Positions 37,087-45,895 of a DNA stretch of 64,000 nt are shown piece after piece. A model generated the notes under the pieces. That model was given only the letters and a program-made list of their open reading frames with translations. It was not told the origin of the DNA and ran no database searches. Numbering within the stretch: the first letter of the stretch is position 1; each line of letters starts with the position of its first letter. The position numbers and the translations under genes are program-made. The DNA lies in contig NZ_JAXCLW010000001.1 of assembly GCF_034044715.1 (NCBI RefSeq), positions 62,001 through 126,000 of the forward strand, given 5' to 3'. The DNA comes from Dongia_B soli. GTDB taxonomy: Bacteria; Pseudomonadota; Alphaproteobacteria; Dongiales; Dongiaceae.

Positions 37087-37743
37087 TCAATCCAGCTTGG
37101 CCGCCGTTGCCACCTCGCCTCGCCAGAGATAGATGGCCGCCAAGGGATTGGCCCCGGCCCGGGTCGCATGCGGCATCCAGGAAGGATGATGAATGACGCT
37201 GCCGGCTTCACGCTCCTGCCAGCTTCCTGCCGCCACCTCATCTTCGCCGCGCTGCCAGAACCCGGCGTTGAGCGGCAGATAGATTTCTTCTGCCGGATGA
37301 CGGTGTGGCGGATAGAAATTGTGCGGCCCCAGAACCAGCACCCCCAATCGCAGGTCCGGCGTCGCCTGGAAGCCGGACGGGCCACAGATCTCCACATAGC
37401 CGTAATTGGCCAGGAACTGCGGCGAGGGCGGCGTCGCGCGATAATTCGGGTTCTGCTGCCAGCGAAAGGAGGGGGTCAGATCAAGCAAGGCTCGCGCCGC
37501 CGATGCGACAGTGGGATGCCCCTCCTTCTCGGCCGCCGCCAGACAGGCCGGCCAAAATTGCTGAACCGGCAGCGTTTCGGTGCCGGTACCGTCGCTTCCA
37601 ACACCGCCCGTCGCTTGCGGCACCAAAGCGCGGAACGCTACGGTTACGTCCGGCGCAGATGACAGGAGCTGATCGATCGCAACAAACAGTTGCTGCAGCG
37701 CGGAACGATTCTCTGATTCGCGTGACATTGACAGTCTGGTCAT
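37087..37743 (-). CDS. Cupin of the DMSP-lyase family (DddL/DddQ-like)
   Basis: A 218-residue protein whose C-terminal half is a cupin. Seen: LGPHNFYPPHRHPAEEIY with His147, His149, Glu153 and Tyr155, and the second cupin motif HHPSWMPHATRA with His192. These are the residues that bind the metal in the dimethylsulfoniopropionate lyases DddL and DddQ, and the overall layout (helical N-terminus, then cupin) fits that family. Members of the wider family act on other substrates, so DMSP cleavage is not proven. The ATG at 37743 has AAGGG upstream; an in-frame ATG at 37791 would nearly touch the divergent gene. It is divergent from a zinc hydrolase, 53 bases apart. Confidence 0.75.
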   Translation of the reverse strand: MTRLSMSRESENRSALQQLFVAIDQLLSSAPDVTVAFRALVPQATGGVGSDGTGTETLPVQQFWPACLAAAEKEGHPTVASAARALLDLTPSFRWQQNPNYRATPPSPQFLANYGYVEICGPSGFQATPDLRLGVLVLGPHNFYPPHRHPAEEIYLPLNAGFWQRGEDEVAAGSWQEREAGSVIHHPSWMPHATRAGANPLAAIYLWRGEVATAAKLD

Positions 37744-37796
37744 CCCTCGCCACCCTTGCGCCAGTTGAAATAGCCGGATGGAAGCTAGCATTTATC

Positions 37797-38939
37797 ATGA
37801 GCAAACGCATTGACCGCATCGCCCTGCCGAGCATGAGCCCCGGCACCGATCGATATTTGAAGGTTCATCGCTACGGCACGCCGGGTGCGCGGCCCAAGGC
37901 CTATTTGCAGGCCTCGCTGCATGCCGATGAAATCCCCGGCATGATGGCGGCGCATCATCTGATCCGGCGCCTGGACGAAGCGGATAAGCGCGGTGAAATC
38001 CAGGGCGAAATCATCGTCGTGCCGGTCGCCAATCCGATCGGCTCGAACCAGGTGGTGAATGGGATACATGCCGGTCGCTATGAATTGCGGGGCGGCGGCA
38101 ATTTCAATCGCCGTTGGCCCGATCTGTTCGCCGGCCTCATCGAGGCGACCGCCGGCAAGCTCGGCACCGATGCCGCCAGCAATGTCGCTGTGGTGCGTCA
38201 GGCGATCGGCGACAAGCTCGCGGCAATGACGGCCAGCGGTGAACTATCCGTCCTGCGGCTGGAATTATCGCGGCTGGCCTATGACGCGGATTTCGTGCTC
38301 GATCTGCATTGCGATGATGATTCCCACGTACATCTCTTCCTGATCCCCGACCATTGGCCCGACGGCCAGGACCTGGCCGCGCTGATCGGTGCGGAAGCCG
38401 TGCTGCTGGCAGCAGATTCCGGCGGGGCCTCTTTCGATGAGGTCTTTTCCTCGCCCTGGGCCAAGCTGCAGGAAGCTGTCGGCGCCGGCTATCCGGTGCC
38501 GGCGGCCTGCCTTGCGGCAACGGTGGAATTCCGCGGCCGGGCCGATGTCTTCGACGAGATCGGCGAAAAGGATGCCGATGCGCTTTATACCTTCCTGCAG
38601 CGGCGCGGCCTGATCGCCGGCAAGGCGCGGGACGTGCCGTCGCCGCGCTGCCAGGCGACCATGCTGGATGCCTGCGATGTGGTGCGCTCGCCCGCCGCCG
38701 GCGTTCTGGCCTATAAGGTACAACTGGGACAGGAGGTCCGCACCGGCGACGTCATCGCCGAACTGATCGATCCGCTGGCTGATGATCAGGCGGCAGCGCG
38801 CCAGCTTATCCGTTGCCAGACCGACGGCAAGGTGCTGTCGCGCAGCATGCATAAATTGGTGGCGCCGGGCGATTCCATCGCCAAGGTGGTCGGCTCAAAG
38901 AGCCTCGCCTATCGGACTGGCCTGTTGCTCGAAGATTGA
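37797..38939 (+). CDS. Succinylglutamate desuccinylase/aspartoacylase family zinc hydrolase
   Basis: A 380-residue M14-type metallohydrolase. Seen: the zinc-binding pair His42 and Glu45 in LHADEIPGMM, the third ligand His171 in DLHCDDDSH, and GNFNRRWPDL, the Arg-containing substrate loop. The C-terminal 90 residues (VRSPAAGVLAYKVQLGQEV, RTGDVIAELIDPL) look like the beta-barrel extension seen in this family. Such enzymes deacylate N-acyl amino acids or cleave ectoine-type amides. The substrate is unknown. The ATG is 53 bases from the divergent cupin gene. A longer in-frame extension to 37305 is antisense to that gene and was dropped. Confidence 0.88.
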   Translation: MSKRIDRIALPSMSPGTDRYLKVHRYGTPGARPKAYLQASLHADEIPGMMAAHHLIRRLDEADKRGEIQGEIIVVPVANPIGSNQVVNGIHAGRYELRGGGNFNRRWPDLFAGLIEATAGKLGTDAASNVAVVRQAIGDKLAAMTASGELSVLRLELSRLAYDADFVLDLHCDDDSHVHLFLIPDHWPDGQDLAALIGAEAVLLAADSGGASFDEVFSSPWAKLQEAVGAGYPVPAACLAATVEFRGRADVFDEIGEKDADALYTFLQRRGLIAGKARDVPSPRCQATMLDACDVVRSPAAGVLAYKVQLGQEVRTGDVIAELIDPLADDQAAARQLIRCQTDGKVLSRSMHKLVAPGDSIAKVVGSKSLAYRTGLLLED

Positions 38940-38960
38940 TGGAAGATGGGCCGCCGCGCT

Positions 38961-39464
38961 TTAACCGGCGCGGCGGCGATTTTGCATCGAGATGTAACGC
39001 CCCACTTCAGGGGGTGGCGGCAATTGACTATGGGCCGCCAAGACCCGGTCCAGCCGTGCTTTGACGTCATCGGGCATGGGCGATACGCGGCGCTGAAGCA
39101 TATCGACGAACAGGATCATCCATTCGCATGTCGCCGCGAGATAGCCTTTCTCGCCATGATACATCGCCTGGAACCAATGGAATTTTTTGGCATTCAGACC
39201 GACCAGTTGCGTGGTGATGCGCAAGGGGTCGCCCTCGAAGACTTCACCCTGGAAGGTCAGGTGCATTTCCGAGGCGAAGGTCGAGGTATTGGCGGTGCTG
39301 ACCATCTCTTGGCCGAGTGCCAGCCGGACGTAAACCTCATCGAATGCGAGATCGAAAGCACGTGGATAAAACGCCACGTTCATGTGGCCGTTGCTATCGA
39401 TCCATTCCGGCCGGACCTTCAGGCTGGTCGAAACGAAAGGGGCGTCAATGACGGCTTCAGTCAT
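38961..39464 (-). CDS. Acyl-CoA thioesterase, 4HBT hotdog fold
   Basis: A 167-residue single-domain thioesterase. Seen: RPEWIDSNGHMNVAFYPRAFD, where DxNGHMN is the catalytic loop of the 4-hydroxybenzoyl-CoA thioesterase type (Asp as catalytic residue), and then HLTFQGEVFEGDPLRI and CEWMILFVDM strands. The sequence style resembles thioesterases found with carnitine and betainyl-CoA metabolism, but no such pathway genes adjoin it. The ATG at 39464 has AGGAT upstream; an in-frame ATG at 39482 lacks a site. It converges on the zinc hydrolase gene, 21 bases apart. Confidence 0.83.
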   Translation of the reverse strand: MTEAVIDAPFVSTSLKVRPEWIDSNGHMNVAFYPRAFDLAFDEVYVRLALGQEMVSTANTSTFASEMHLTFQGEVFEGDPLRITTQLVGLNAKKFHWFQAMYHGEKGYLAATCEWMILFVDMLQRRVSPMPDDVKARLDRVLAAHSQLPPPPEVGRYISMQNRRRAG

Positions 39465-39666
39465 GCAAAGATCCTGGGTCATGGCGGCAAAATGGCTGGA
39501 CCCGACTTTATGGTCAAGATGCCTGATGGCAAGTGAGTAAGAGCACCCGTGATTCGCATGGACGAAGGGCCCTTAATGCGCGGCCACCACTTCGCCGGAT
39601 CTGGCGGCGCTTTGCCGGCCCGTTCCCGTCCCGTCCCGCTTTTTGGCAATGTTCCCTTTCGAAGAA

Positions 39667-39696
39667 TTGACTTCACTTCCGCAACGTGACTAGGCT
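39667..39696 (+). promoter_or_regulatory. Putative promoter of the dpp operon
   Basis: TTGACT at 39667-39672 and TAGGCT at 39691-39696 with an 18-base spacer give a plausible housekeeping-type promoter about 70 bases ahead of the dppA ATG. The -10 match is only partial. Confidence 0.4.
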
Positions 39697-39764
39697 TTTC
39701 CATGACCCCGGCAAGAACAGGGAAAATCGCCGGCGGTCACAAGATAGTCATTGGGAGACAGTTC

Positions 39765-41381
39765 ATGAAACGTCAGCTGTTGGGGGTGGCGGCGACCGCC
39801 GTCCTGGCTATGTGCTTTGCGGCAACGGCGCAGTTCAATGCTGCCGAAGCAAAAGAAAAGACCCTGAAATACTGCTCTGAAGGTAGCCCCGAAAATTTCA
39901 ATCCGCAAATCAATACGACCGGCACATCCTTTGACGCGGCGCAGCCGGTTTTCAATGGACTGGTCGAATTCGAACCCGGCACGACGAAAGTCATTCCCGG
40001 CGTCGCGGAAAAGTGGGATATCGCGCCGGACGGCAAGACCTATACTTTCCATCTGCGCAAGAACGTCAAATTCCATAGCAACAAGAATTTCAAGCCGACC
40101 CGCGATTTCAATGCGGATGACGTGATCGCCACCTTCAATCGCATGTGGAAGCAGGACGATCCGTATTACAAGGTCTCCGGCGGCGCCTACGACTATTTCA
40201 ACGACATGGGCATGCCCGACCTGCTGAAGTCGATCGACAAGGTCGATGATCACACCGTTCGTTTCGTGCTCAACGAAGCCAATGTGACCTTCCTGCCAGA
40301 TATCGCGATGAATTTCGCGCAGATCCATTCCAAGGAATACTTGGATGCGATGATGAAGGCGGGCACGCCGGAAAAGGTCGACCAGGATCCGATCGGCACC
40401 GGTCCCTTCAGCTTCGTCACCTATCAGAAGGACGCCCAGATCCGCTACAAGGCATTCAAGGATTATTGGGGCGGCAAGCCGAAGATCGATAATCTCGTCT
40501 TCCTGATTTCCACCGACGCTGCGGTACGCAAGGCGAAGCTGCAAGCCGGCGAATGCGATATCATGTCTTATCCCAATGCGACGGATATCAAGGCGCTGCA
40601 AGCCGATCCGAAGCTGCAGGTGCTGCAGCAGCCGGGCCTGAACATCGCCTATCTCGCGATGAATGTGCAGAAGAAGCCCTTCGACGATGTGCGCGTCCGC
40701 CAGGCGATCAACATGGCGATCGACAAGAAAGCCTTGATCGATGCCATCTATCAGGGTCAGGGCGAACCGGCGAAGAACCCGATCCCACCGACAATCTGGG
40801 CCTATAACAACGATATCCAGCCCTATCCTTATGACCCGGAAAAGGCCAAGGCGCTGCTCAAGGAAGCTGGCGTGACCAGCATCGATTCGGATCTCTGGGC
40901 GATGCCGGTACAGCGGCCTTATAATCCGGACGGCAAGCGCATGGCCGAAATGATGCAGGCGGATTTGGCCAAGGTCGGCGTCACCACCCATATCGTCTCC
41001 TATGAATGGGGCGAATATCGCAAGCGGATGCAGAATGGCGATCACCAGATGGCGCAGTTCGGCTGGACCGGCGATAACGGCGATCCCGACAACTTCATGT
41101 TCGTGCTGCTCGGCTGCGATGCCGCCCGTCAAGGCGGACAGAACGTCGCGAAATGGTGCAACAAGGAATTCACCGATCTTCTGGTGAAGGCGCGCGTCAA
41201 TCCCGACATCAAGCAGCGCAAGGAGCTCTACAATAAGGCTCAGGTCATCTTCCATCAGGAAGTGCCCTGGGTTCCGATTGCTCACTCGGTCGTTTCCGTT
41301 CCCATGAGCAAGAAGGTCACCGGCTTCAAGGTCCATCCCTTGGGCATCATGATCTTCACCCATGTCGACAAGACCGACTGA
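39765..41381 (+). CDS. dppA: Dipeptide ABC transporter substrate-binding protein DppA
   Basis: Periplasmic receptor of a dipeptide importer. It has 538 residues. Seen: a signal peptide of about 27 residues (MKRQLLGVAATAVLAMCFAA and following), then TLKYCSEGSPENFNPQ, LVEFEPGTTKVIPGVAEKW, GKTYTFHLRKNVKFHSN and FNADDVIATFNRMW. These closely follow E. coli DppA. WTGDNGDPDNFM and the two later cysteines are also as in DppA. GGGAGA precedes the ATG at 39765 by 6 bases; a frame from 39702 was not used because it starts before the signal peptide. It is the first gene of the operon. Confidence 0.94.
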   Translation: MKRQLLGVAATAVLAMCFAATAQFNAAEAKEKTLKYCSEGSPENFNPQINTTGTSFDAAQPVFNGLVEFEPGTTKVIPGVAEKWDIAPDGKTYTFHLRKNVKFHSNKNFKPTRDFNADDVIATFNRMWKQDDPYYKVSGGAYDYFNDMGMPDLLKSIDKVDDHTVRFVLNEANVTFLPDIAMNFAQIHSKEYLDAMMKAGTPEKVDQDPIGTGPFSFVTYQKDAQIRYKAFKDYWGGKPKIDNLVFLISTDAAVRKAKLQAGECDIMSYPNATDIKALQADPKLQVLQQPGLNIAYLAMNVQKKPFDDVRVRQAINMAIDKKALIDAIYQGQGEPAKNPIPPTIWAYNNDIQPYPYDPEKAKALLKEAGVTSIDSDLWAMPVQRPYNPDGKRMAEMMQADLAKVGVTTHIVSYEWGEYRKRMQNGDHQMAQFGWTGDNGDPDNFMFVLLGCDAARQGGQNVAKWCNKEFTDLLVKARVNPDIKQRKELYNKAQVIFHQEVPWVPIAHSVVSVPMSKKVTGFKVHPLGIMIFTHVDKTD

Positions 41382-41391
41382 TTAGGACACG

Positions 41392-41427
41392 ACATGGCGG
41401 GGATATTCCCCGCCATGTTTCTTTTTT
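41392..41427 (+). terminator. Strong hairpin with T-run between dppA and dppB
   Basis: A perfect 12-bp stem, ACATGGCGGGGA at 41392-41403 and TCCCCGCCATGT at 41407-41418, with a 3-base loop, is followed by TTCTTTTTT. This is a textbook Rho-independent terminator 10 bases after dppA and before dppB. Partial termination or mRNA protection here would raise binding protein over permease levels. Confidence 0.88.
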
Positions 41428-41437
41428 ATAGCGGCCG

Positions 41438-42454
41438 ATGATTCGTTTTCTTCTGACTCGTGTCAGTCTGGTCATCCCGACCTTCCTCGGGATCGTCTTT
41501 CTCGCCTTCATGCTGATCCGCCTTGTGCCAGGCGACCCGATCGAAGTCCGGGTCGGGGAGCGCGGCATCGCGCCGGAGAGGCATGCGCAATTGCTGCATG
41601 AAATGGGCCTCGACCGGCCGCTTTACGTGCAGTTCTTCGATTATGTCGGGCAGGTCATGCGGGGCGATCTCGGCATCTCGCTGGTCACCCATAATCCCGT
41701 GCTGAGCGAATTCCTGACGCTGTTTCCGGCGACTCTGGAACTAGCCTTCTGCGCCATGCTGTTCGCCGTGGCGGTCGGCTTACCGGCCGGCATATTGGCC
41801 GCCACCAAGCGCGGGTCCACCGTCGATCATGTGGTGATGGGCATCAGCCTGACCGGCTATTCCATGCCGATCTTCTGGTGGGGCCTGCTGCTGATTCTGA
41901 CGTTCTCCGTCGACCTGGGTTGGACCCCGGTCAATGGTCGTCTCAGCGCCGATTATTACTTCGACCCCGTCACCGGTTTCATGACGATCGATTCCCTTCT
42001 TTCGGAGGATGATCCGACGGGCGCTTTCCTGTCGTCGCTCTCCCATCTCATCCTGCCGACCATCGTGCTTGGAACCATTCCGCTGGCGGTGATCGCCCGG
42101 ATGACCCGCTCATCCATGCTGGAAGTTCTCGGCGAAGACTATATCCGCACGGCCCGCGCCAAGGGGCTCAGCGCGTTTCGCGTCGTCAACGTACACGCCT
42201 TGCGCAACGCGTTGATTCCGGTCGTCACGGTGATCGGCCTGCAGGTCGGGACGCTGATGGGCGGCGCCATCCTGACGGAAAATGTCTTCTCCTGGCCCGG
42301 TGTCGGCCATTGGCTGGTACAATCGATTTATCGTCGCGACTATCCGGCGCTGCAAGGCGGTATCCTGTTGATCGCCACAATCGTCATCATCGTCAATCTG
42401 CTGGTGGATCTGGCCTATGGCCTGCTCAATCCTCGCATCCGGCATAAGCGTTGA
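41438..42454 (+). CDS. dppB: Dipeptide ABC transporter permease DppB
   Basis: Inner-membrane permease subunit, 338 residues with about six helices. Seen: the N-terminal TRVSLVIPTFLGIVFLAFML, RLVPGDPIEVRVGERG, and the coupling-helix EAA-type loop EDYIRTARAKGLSAFRVVNVHALRNAL, split here as EDYIRTARAKGLSA and VNVHALRNALIPV. The end AYGLLNPRIRHKR is typical of DppB. It pairs with DppC to form the channel. It starts 10 bases after the hairpin that follows dppA, and dppC begins 12 bases after its stop. Confidence 0.95.
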   Translation: MIRFLLTRVSLVIPTFLGIVFLAFMLIRLVPGDPIEVRVGERGIAPERHAQLLHEMGLDRPLYVQFFDYVGQVMRGDLGISLVTHNPVLSEFLTLFPATLELAFCAMLFAVAVGLPAGILAATKRGSTVDHVVMGISLTGYSMPIFWWGLLLILTFSVDLGWTPVNGRLSADYYFDPVTGFMTIDSLLSEDDPTGAFLSSLSHLILPTIVLGTIPLAVIARMTRSSMLEVLGEDYIRTARAKGLSAFRVVNVHALRNALIPVVTVIGLQVGTLMGGAILTENVFSWPGVGHWLVQSIYRRDYPALQGGILLIATIVIIVNLLVDLAYGLLNPRIRHKR

Positions 42455-42466
42455 TGGGGCATTGCC

Positions 42467-43396
42467 ATGACCGATAACGCCGCCAACATCCCCGTCAACC
42501 TGCCCCCGACCAATGCGCCGGCACCGGTCGGACAGGTGATTTCCCCGCGCCGTGAGATTTGGCTCTCGATGCGCGCCAATAAGGGCGCCATGCTGGGCTT
42601 GATCGTTATTTGCCTGCTGGTCCTCTGCGCGGTTTTTGCCGATGTCGTCGCACCACACGGGGCGATCGAGCAGTTCCGCGACCGCATCCTGCAGCCGCCG
42701 GCCTGGGAGGAAGGCGGTAGTTGGGCCTTCCCGTTGGGCACCGATGACGTTGGCCGCTGTCTGTTGTCACGACTGATCTATGGCTCCCGTCTCTCCCTCT
42801 TGATCGGCCTGATCGTGGTCACTCTGTCGCTGGCACTCGGCATCGGTTTTGGCCTGGTGAGCGGCTTCTTCCGCGGCAGCCCCGATATCGCCATCATGCG
42901 TCTGATGGATATCGTTCTGGCGATGCCAAGCCTGTTGCTTTCGGTGGTGATCGTCGCCATTCTGGGCCCCGGCCTCACCAATGCCATGATCGCCGTCGCC
43001 ATTACTTATGTGCCGCATTACGCCCGGCTCACCCGCGCAGCCGTGATGGGCGAATTATCCAAGGATTATGTGACCGCATCGCGCGTTTCGGGCGCCGGCA
43101 CGGCCCGGCTGATGTTCAATGTCGTCCTGCCGAATTGCCTGGCGCCGTTGATTGTCCAGGCGACGCTCAGCTTCTCCACCGCGATCCTCGATGCCGCCGC
43201 CCTCGGCTTCCTCGGCCTCGGCGCCCAGCCGCCGACACCCGAATGGGGCACGATGCTGGCCGGATCGCTGCAATTCCTGCAGACGGCACCTTGGGTCGTC
43301 ACCTATCCCGGTATCGCCATCCTGGTCACCGTGCTTGCCTTCAACCTGATGGGTGATGGTCTGCGCGATGCGCTCGATCCCAAGCTGAAGCGTTGA
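42467..43396 (+). CDS. dppC: Dipeptide ABC transporter permease DppC
   Basis: Second permease subunit, 309 residues. Seen: an N-terminal cytoplasmic segment followed by a first helix (GAMLGLIVICLLVLCAVFAD), the FPLGTDDVGRCLLSRLIYGSR block typical of OppC/DppC proteins, and the coupling loop KDYVTASRVSGAGTARLM. The C-terminal end (FNLMGDGLRDALDPKLKR) is the usual DppC ending. It lies between dppB and dppD with short spacers; the dppD ribosome site overlaps its stop codon. Confidence 0.95.
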   Translation: MTDNAANIPVNLPPTNAPAPVGQVISPRREIWLSMRANKGAMLGLIVICLLVLCAVFADVVAPHGAIEQFRDRILQPPAWEEGGSWAFPLGTDDVGRCLLSRLIYGSRLSLLIGLIVVTLSLALGIGFGLVSGFFRGSPDIAIMRLMDIVLAMPSLLLSVVIVAILGPGLTNAMIAVAITYVPHYARLTRAAVMGELSKDYVTASRVSGAGTARLMFNVVLPNCLAPLIVQATLSFSTAILDAAALGFLGLGAQPPTPEWGTMLAGSLQFLQTAPWVVTYPGIAILVTVLAFNLMGDGLRDALDPKLKR

Positions 43397-43407
43397 GGAG
43401 ACGGATC

Positions 43408-44487
43408 ATGGCCCGCATATCCGCGCCGCTCCTGGATATCCGCAACTTGTCGGTCGAGTTTCAAACTCATCGCGGTCCTTTCCGCGCGGTCGATGGCATC
43501 GACCTCACGTTGGAAAGCGGCGAATTGCTGGGCGTGGTCGGCGAATCCGGTTCCGGCAAAAGCGTCACCATGCTCGCGGTGATGGGGCTGATCGCCTGGC
43601 CCGGCAAGGTGAAGGCCGATCGCATGACCTTCGACGGCATCGATCTGCTGGCCCTCAGCCCGCGCGCAAGACGCAAGATCGTCGGCAAGGATATAGCGAT
43701 GATCTTCCAGGAGCCGATGACCAGCCTTAATCCCTGCTTCACGGTGGGTTTCCAGATCATGGAAGCCTTGAAGGCGCATGAGGGCGGCAGCCGGGCCGAG
43801 CGCCGGCGGCGCACCATTGAGCTCCTGGAGCAGGTCGGCATCCCGGCGGCGGAATCCCGATTGTCCGCTTTCCCCCATCAGCTTTCCGGTGGCATGTGTC
43901 AGCGCGTGATGATCGCCATGGCCATTGCCTGCAATCCGCGCCTGCTGATCGCCGACGAACCGACCACGGCGCTCGATGTCACCATCCAGGCGCAGATCCT
44001 GGATCTGCTGGTATCGCTGCAGCGCGAGCGCGGCATGGGACTGGTATTGATCACTCACGACATGGGCGTGGTCGCGGAAACCGCGCAACGCGTCTCTGTC
44101 ATGTACGCCAGCCAGCAGGTCGAGGAACAGCCGGTCGACAGCCTGTTTGCAAACCCGCATCATCCCTATACGGCGGCCCTTCTCCAGGCCCTGCCGGAAC
44201 GCAGTGAAGAGCATTTGCGGCTGAACACGATTCCGGGGATGGTGCCCGGCATCGGCGACCGGCCTGTCGGCTGCGTCTTCCATCCGCGCTGCGCCTATGC
44301 CGACGAACGCTGCCGGGCGGAACGCCCGCTGCTGGCGCCGCTGCCGGAAAATCCCGATCCGGCGAAGCTCGTGCGTTGTCATTATCCATTGATCGGTGGG
44401 CAACCTTCCGTTCGCCCGGATCCGCATCGATCAAATCCGTATCGGCCGGAGTCAAATCACCCCGCCTCCGCGGAGGTGCGGCCATGA
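43408..44487 (+). CDS. dppD: Dipeptide ABC transporter ATP-binding protein DppD
   Basis: First ATPase of the importer, 359 residues. Seen: Walker A GESGSGKSVTML near residues 45-56, QEPMTSLNPCFTVG, signature LSGGMCQRVMIAMAI, and Walker B LLIADEPTTALDVT. The C-terminal oligopeptide-transporter extension has the four-cysteine cluster pattern (CVFHPRC, CRAE, RCHYP). The ATG at 43408 has AGGAG 7 bases upstream, just after the dppC stop; a TTG at 43393 in frame is less likely. It ends in an ATGA overlap with dppF. Confidence 0.95.
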   Translation: MARISAPLLDIRNLSVEFQTHRGPFRAVDGIDLTLESGELLGVVGESGSGKSVTMLAVMGLIAWPGKVKADRMTFDGIDLLALSPRARRKIVGKDIAMIFQEPMTSLNPCFTVGFQIMEALKAHEGGSRAERRRRTIELLEQVGIPAAESRLSAFPHQLSGGMCQRVMIAMAIACNPRLLIADEPTTALDVTIQAQILDLLVSLQRERGMGLVLITHDMGVVAETAQRVSVMYASQQVEEQPVDSLFANPHHPYTAALLQALPERSEEHLRLNTIPGMVPGIGDRPVGCVFHPRCAYADERCRAERPLLAPLPENPDPAKLVRCHYPLIGGQPSVRPDPHRSNPYRPESNHPASAEVRP

Positions 44488-45509
44488 GCGAAGTTGCCAT
44501 GACGACGGATGCCCCTACGGCCGCCGATCCATCGGTGCCGGTCCTCGAAGCACGAGACGTGCAGCGGCACTACCAGATTTCGCGCGGTCTCTTCAAACCG
44601 GCTTTAACCCTGCGCGCCGTGGCCGGCGCCAGCTTCACCCTGCTGCCGGGTCGTACCCTGGCTGTGGTCGGTGAATCGGGCTGCGGCAAGTCCACCCTGG
44701 CCCGCATGATGGCGATGATCGAGCCGCCGACGGCCGGCCAGCTGACGATCGATGGCAGCAAGGTGGTCGGGGCTGATAAGGAGACCCTCCAACAACTGCG
44801 CCCGAAGGTGCAGATGGTGTTTCAGGACCCTTACGGATCGCTCAATCCTCGCAAGCAAGTCGGCCGCATCCTCGAAGAACCATTGGAGATCAATACCGAT
44901 CTCGGTGCCAAAGAGCGGGCTGACGCCGCCCGTGTGATGATCGCCAAGGTCGGGCTGCGGCCGGAACATTACAACCGCTATCCACATATGTTCTCCGGCG
45001 GCCAGCGACAGCGCATCGCTATCGCCCGCGCCCTGATGCTGCGGCCCAAAGTGGTGATCGCCGACGAACCGGTTTCGGCTTTGGACGTGTCGATTCGGGC
45101 GCAGGTGCTCAATCTCCTGATGGATCTGCAGGTCGAATACAATCTTGCTTATCTGTTCATTTCCCACGATCTCAGCGTGGTGCGGCACATTGCCGACGAT
45201 GTCATGGTGATGTATCTCGGCCGCCCTATCGAGCAAGGCAGTAAGCCGGCGATCTTCGCCCGGCCCGTCCACCCCTATACCCAGGCCCTGCTGGCCGCGA
45301 CCCCGTCCACGGATCCGGAGGCAAGGTCCCGGCGTCTCACGGTGAAGGGCGAATTGCCCTCTCCCATCGATCCGCCCTCCGGCTGTGCCTTCCACAAACG
45401 CTGTCCCTTCGCGACAGCCGAATGCAGTGTCGAGCGCCCCGAATTGCGACCGGTAGCCGGCCGCGAAGTCGCATGCCATCATGCAGAGCGGGTTCTCGCA
45501 TCCGGTTGA
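44484..45509 (+). CDS. dppF: Dipeptide ABC transporter ATP-binding protein DppF
   Basis: Second ATPase, 341 residues. Seen: RHYQISRGLFKPALTLRAV, Walker A GESGCGKSTLARM, QDPYGSLNPRKQVG, signature FSGGQRQRIAIARAL, Walker B VVIADEPVSALDVS, and the C-terminal cysteine extension (CAFHKRCPFATAEC). These match DppF/OppF closely. GGAGG lies 7 bases before the ATG at 44484. It completes the dppABCDF operon. No terminator with a good T-run was found right after it. Confidence 0.95.
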   Translation: MSEVAMTTDAPTAADPSVPVLEARDVQRHYQISRGLFKPALTLRAVAGASFTLLPGRTLAVVGESGCGKSTLARMMAMIEPPTAGQLTIDGSKVVGADKETLQQLRPKVQMVFQDPYGSLNPRKQVGRILEEPLEINTDLGAKERADAARVMIAKVGLRPEHYNRYPHMFSGGQRQRIAIARALMLRPKVVIADEPVSALDVSIRAQVLNLLMDLQVEYNLAYLFISHDLSVVRHIADDVMVMYLGRPIEQGSKPAIFARPVHPYTQALLAATPSTDPEARSRRLTVKGELPSPIDPPSGCAFHKRCPFATAECSVERPELRPVAGREVACHHAERVLASG

Positions 45510-45895
45510 GCCAGGGAGCTGACTTCCAGGAATTTATTCAGCCGCGGTGCAGTCGTGGTTGCTTCCCACAAGTTAAAGTGTCGCCATCGGTCCGCCGGTA
45601 TCGCTCTGCGGCGACGCGCCATCCGGACAACTAGCTGTTTCGCGATAGTTATGCTAACAACGCCGTTCTCCTCGGCTGCCTTTTGCGGCGGCAATTTCGC
45701 GAATGAGACGGGGGTCACTCACGGTTGATTAATCAGTTGCTGTGACTCTGCATAAGCCTGTAATGGGGATGCCGAGGGTATGATCAAACGGGGCCCAGCG
45801 CTGATCGGTTGGCGCTGCATTGGGGACGGTGGAACGGCTCGTCGGACTTGGAACCGAAAAGGACACCGGACTACCGGGAAGAAGGTTGGGAATCC
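45510..45895. other. Gene-free stretch between dppF and mlaA
   Basis: About 390 bases with no credible protein frame on either strand; the only open frame (minus, 45479-45718) has no homology-like features. It contains the candidate mlaA promoter at 45737-45764. I see no tRNA, terminator or riboswitch fold. Confidence 0.5.
45737..45764 (+). promoter_or_regulatory. Putative promoter of mlaA-mlaC
   Basis: TTGCTG at 45737-45742 and TGTAAT at 45759-45764, 16-base spacer, about 130 bases before the mlaA ATG. The -10 element is good (5 of 6), the -35 moderate. Confidence 0.35.

Noticed and set aside
37305..37796. N-terminal extension of the zinc hydrolase
   Set aside because: It is antisense to the cupin gene, and the family start is at 37797.
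39690..41363. A 557-residue minus-strand frame
   Set aside because: Antisense shadow of dppA, which has a signal peptide and full family motifs.
45479..45718. Short minus-strand frame of 79 residues in the dppF-mlaA gap
   Set aside because: No ribosome site, no conserved features and unusual composition; treated as chance.
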